Positions 62,679-64,000 of a stretch of DNA of 64,000 nt are shown piece by piece (position 1 is the stretch's first letter; each line of letters opens with the position of its first letter). Under the pieces are notes generated by a model that was not told the origin of the DNA, ran no database searches, and worked only from the letters and a program-made list of their open reading frames with translations. The stretch lies in the NCBI GenBank assembly GCA_944472155.2, contig OX235279.1:144246920-144310919 (forward strand), written 5' to 3'. Origin of the DNA: Trichobilharzia szidati (taxonomy: Eukaryota; Platyhelminthes; Trematoda; Strigeidida; Schistosomatidae). A program made the position numbers and the translations under genes.

Positions 62679-62984
62679 CTAAAAATCAAATGAGAAGAAA
62701 AACTAATTAGTTTCTATGTACACTTTTTCATGACTAGTAATCACTTAATGGAAAAAAAAATCAAGAAATACAACAAATAAACAATAAGTTCACAAACTCT
62801 CTCAAAGAAAAGCATACCACAGTAAGTACATACACTATAAAACGAGCCACAGTCATCCGTTATATTAATGGTACTGTCTAACCTACATCTAGTGACGAAA
62901 TAAGGACTTTTGCGTAGAAGGGGATCATTTCAGGTTGTCATGCTAATAAACAATACACAGGAAGTGATTGACAGAAATCAGATC
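62679..62984. other. Intron DNA upstream of exon A, nothing recognised
   Basis: No further upstream exon recognised; a frame near 62890-62800 (minus) resembles no E1 segment. Confidence 0.4.
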
Positions 62985-63040
62985 ACATTGTGTTATGTGC
63001 TACTGACAAGACTTATAAGCAGTATATAGATATTTTGATG
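62985..63040 (+). repeat. LTR-start-like fragment
   Basis: TGTGTTATGTGCTACTGACA then AGACTTATAAGCAGTATATA resembles the first 45 bp of the 45328 solo LTR. Only this piece is present. Confidence 0.45.
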
Positions 63041-63044
63041 TAGT

Positions 63045-64000
63045 TGTGTACTCTGAGCTGGCTGGTTCATTTGCGAAGCTTTCATTGACCCCTATTAGAC
63101 AACATCTTCAGCGCATACTTCAGTTTGAAGTGAGTGAGCTTTTAGATTTCTCCATGAGTTTATTAGTCATCTCTCCTGGTGACCTTGGACGTGACTCTGG
63201 TTATTTTGTGTTTTCACACCCTCTAGACTACTTGAATTAGTAGTGATTGTTTCCTTCACTTGAACTTTGACCCTTTGCGTGTGAGATTTCCTTCCTATCG
63301 ATTGGTATATTTTGTCTATGTCAATGTGTCTATGGATTGACGATTCACTTGAATATCAGGCTTCTAAAAATTCTTTAAACATTCTTGGTGTTTCCTCTGT
63401 CTAATATCTGAACGTTGTCCCAGTCGAATTGATGTTAGTGGTTGTCTGTATGCAGTGATATGAGGGAGTAGATGTCATGTATTTCGATGGCTAGTTTACA
63501 GTCATGGATACGAAGGTGAAGGGGACGTCCACTTTGGCCAATGTAGTGATTTTATGCAGTCGTTGCAAATTAAACTTGAGCTTCTAACTCCCCTGTGGTT
63601 GTTCGCTTGACTAAGATGTCCAAAAATGGGATTTTGTTCTCGGATTCCTCTTCTCTTGTGAATTTGATGTTGCTGAAGACGCAATTTATTAAGTTGTGAG
63701 TTTTTTCTAGCTCGCTTCTTTTGATTATTACGAATATGTCACCTATGTAACGTATCCAAATCTTGGGTTTGATCTTTGGTAGAATTATGTTCTCGAGCCT
63801 TTGCATCACTGCTTCTGCAATCAAACCTGATATGGGCAATCCCATGGGTGTTCCTTTAACTTGTTCATATGTTTGGCCGTGGAGCTGGAAGTACTTGTTA
63901 GGCATAGGTTTATGCATTCTATCCAACTTGTGTGGTGCATGTTTGATTGTTGTGGGAGGTGCTCGTCCTTGCTGAGTAACTGCTCCATGATCTCTTTTGC
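63045..64000 (-). mobile_element. Penelope-like element, second family, runs off the right edge
   Basis: Minus frame from the edge: FQLHGQTYEQVKGTPMGLPI (motif B), SGLIAEAVMQRLENIILPKI, WIRYIGDIFVI (motif C), FTREEESENKIPFLDILVKR. Then, with frameshifts, CNDCIKSLHYIGQSGRPLHL and FDWDNVQILDRGNTKNV: the GIY-YIG region. Distinct from the 38.9- and 51.2-kb family. Confidence 0.9.
63570..63926 (-). pseudogene. Penelope reverse transcriptase, C-terminal palm
   Basis: A 118-codon open frame with the Penelope signatures TPMGLPISGLIAE and IPFLDILVKR. The catalytic YxDD motif reads YIGD: the first Asp is replaced by Gly, so polymerase activity is not expected. The frame continues beyond the window on its N-terminal side with further codons not seen here as one ORF. 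Confidence 0.85.

Overview
The window looks like genomic DNA of a schistosome blood fluke (Schistosoma, probably the African clade; species not resolved). The grounds are AT-rich introns, several copies of hammerhead-ribozyme tRNA-related SINEs of the Sm-alpha type, RTE and CR1-like LINEs, Penelope-like elements with GIY-YIG ends, and a 328-bp solo LTR matching my recollection of the Boudicca LTR length.

One protein-coding gene spans almost the whole window on the minus strand: a UBA6-like ubiquitin-activating E1. I recovered 13 exons between 62678 and 10801. Twelve of the exon junctions are consistent in splice signal, and 11 of them join exactly in reading phase. One short exon, expected between 41510 and 37286, was not found. 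The first and last parts of the protein lie outside the window or in exons I could not see. Recovered exons total about 2.08 kb of roughly 52 kb. The introns are filled with transposon debris.

Layout from left to right: 1-10.8 kb is SINE, LINE and RTE debris downstream of the last exon seen. From 10.8 to 21.05 kb lie exons FWQ (10801), ARQ (19529) and FES (20697) with RTE and SINE insertions. From 28.5 to 37.3 kb are the catalytic-cysteine exon, the adenylation exon, a 44-bp microexon and the GxGxxG exon. These code for an approximately 150-residue low-complexity insert inside the adenylation fold. A 395-bp solo LTR with a GTAAC target duplication lies between them. From 38 to 46 kb come Penelope-like fragments, inverted pairs of hammerhead SINEs, an RTE copy with a 197-codon ORF, and the 328-bp solo LTR. 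From 46 to 57 kb are the best-preserved CR1-like LINE, a Penelope fragment with 135-bp inverted repeats, and a SINE nested in an RTE with a 12-bp target duplication. From 57 to 64 kb are an almost perfect 458-bp palindrome with 5-bp target duplication, two N-proximal E1 exons, and a Penelope reverse transcriptase running off the right edge.

The host gene would charge ubiquitin (and in other animals FAT10) to E2 enzymes. The mobile elements fall into recognisable cooperating sets: RTE LINEs share their 3-prime tail with a tRNA-headed SINE, and hammerhead SINEs occur repeatedly as inverted pairs. Most element copies are broken, and none looks like a complete autonomous element.
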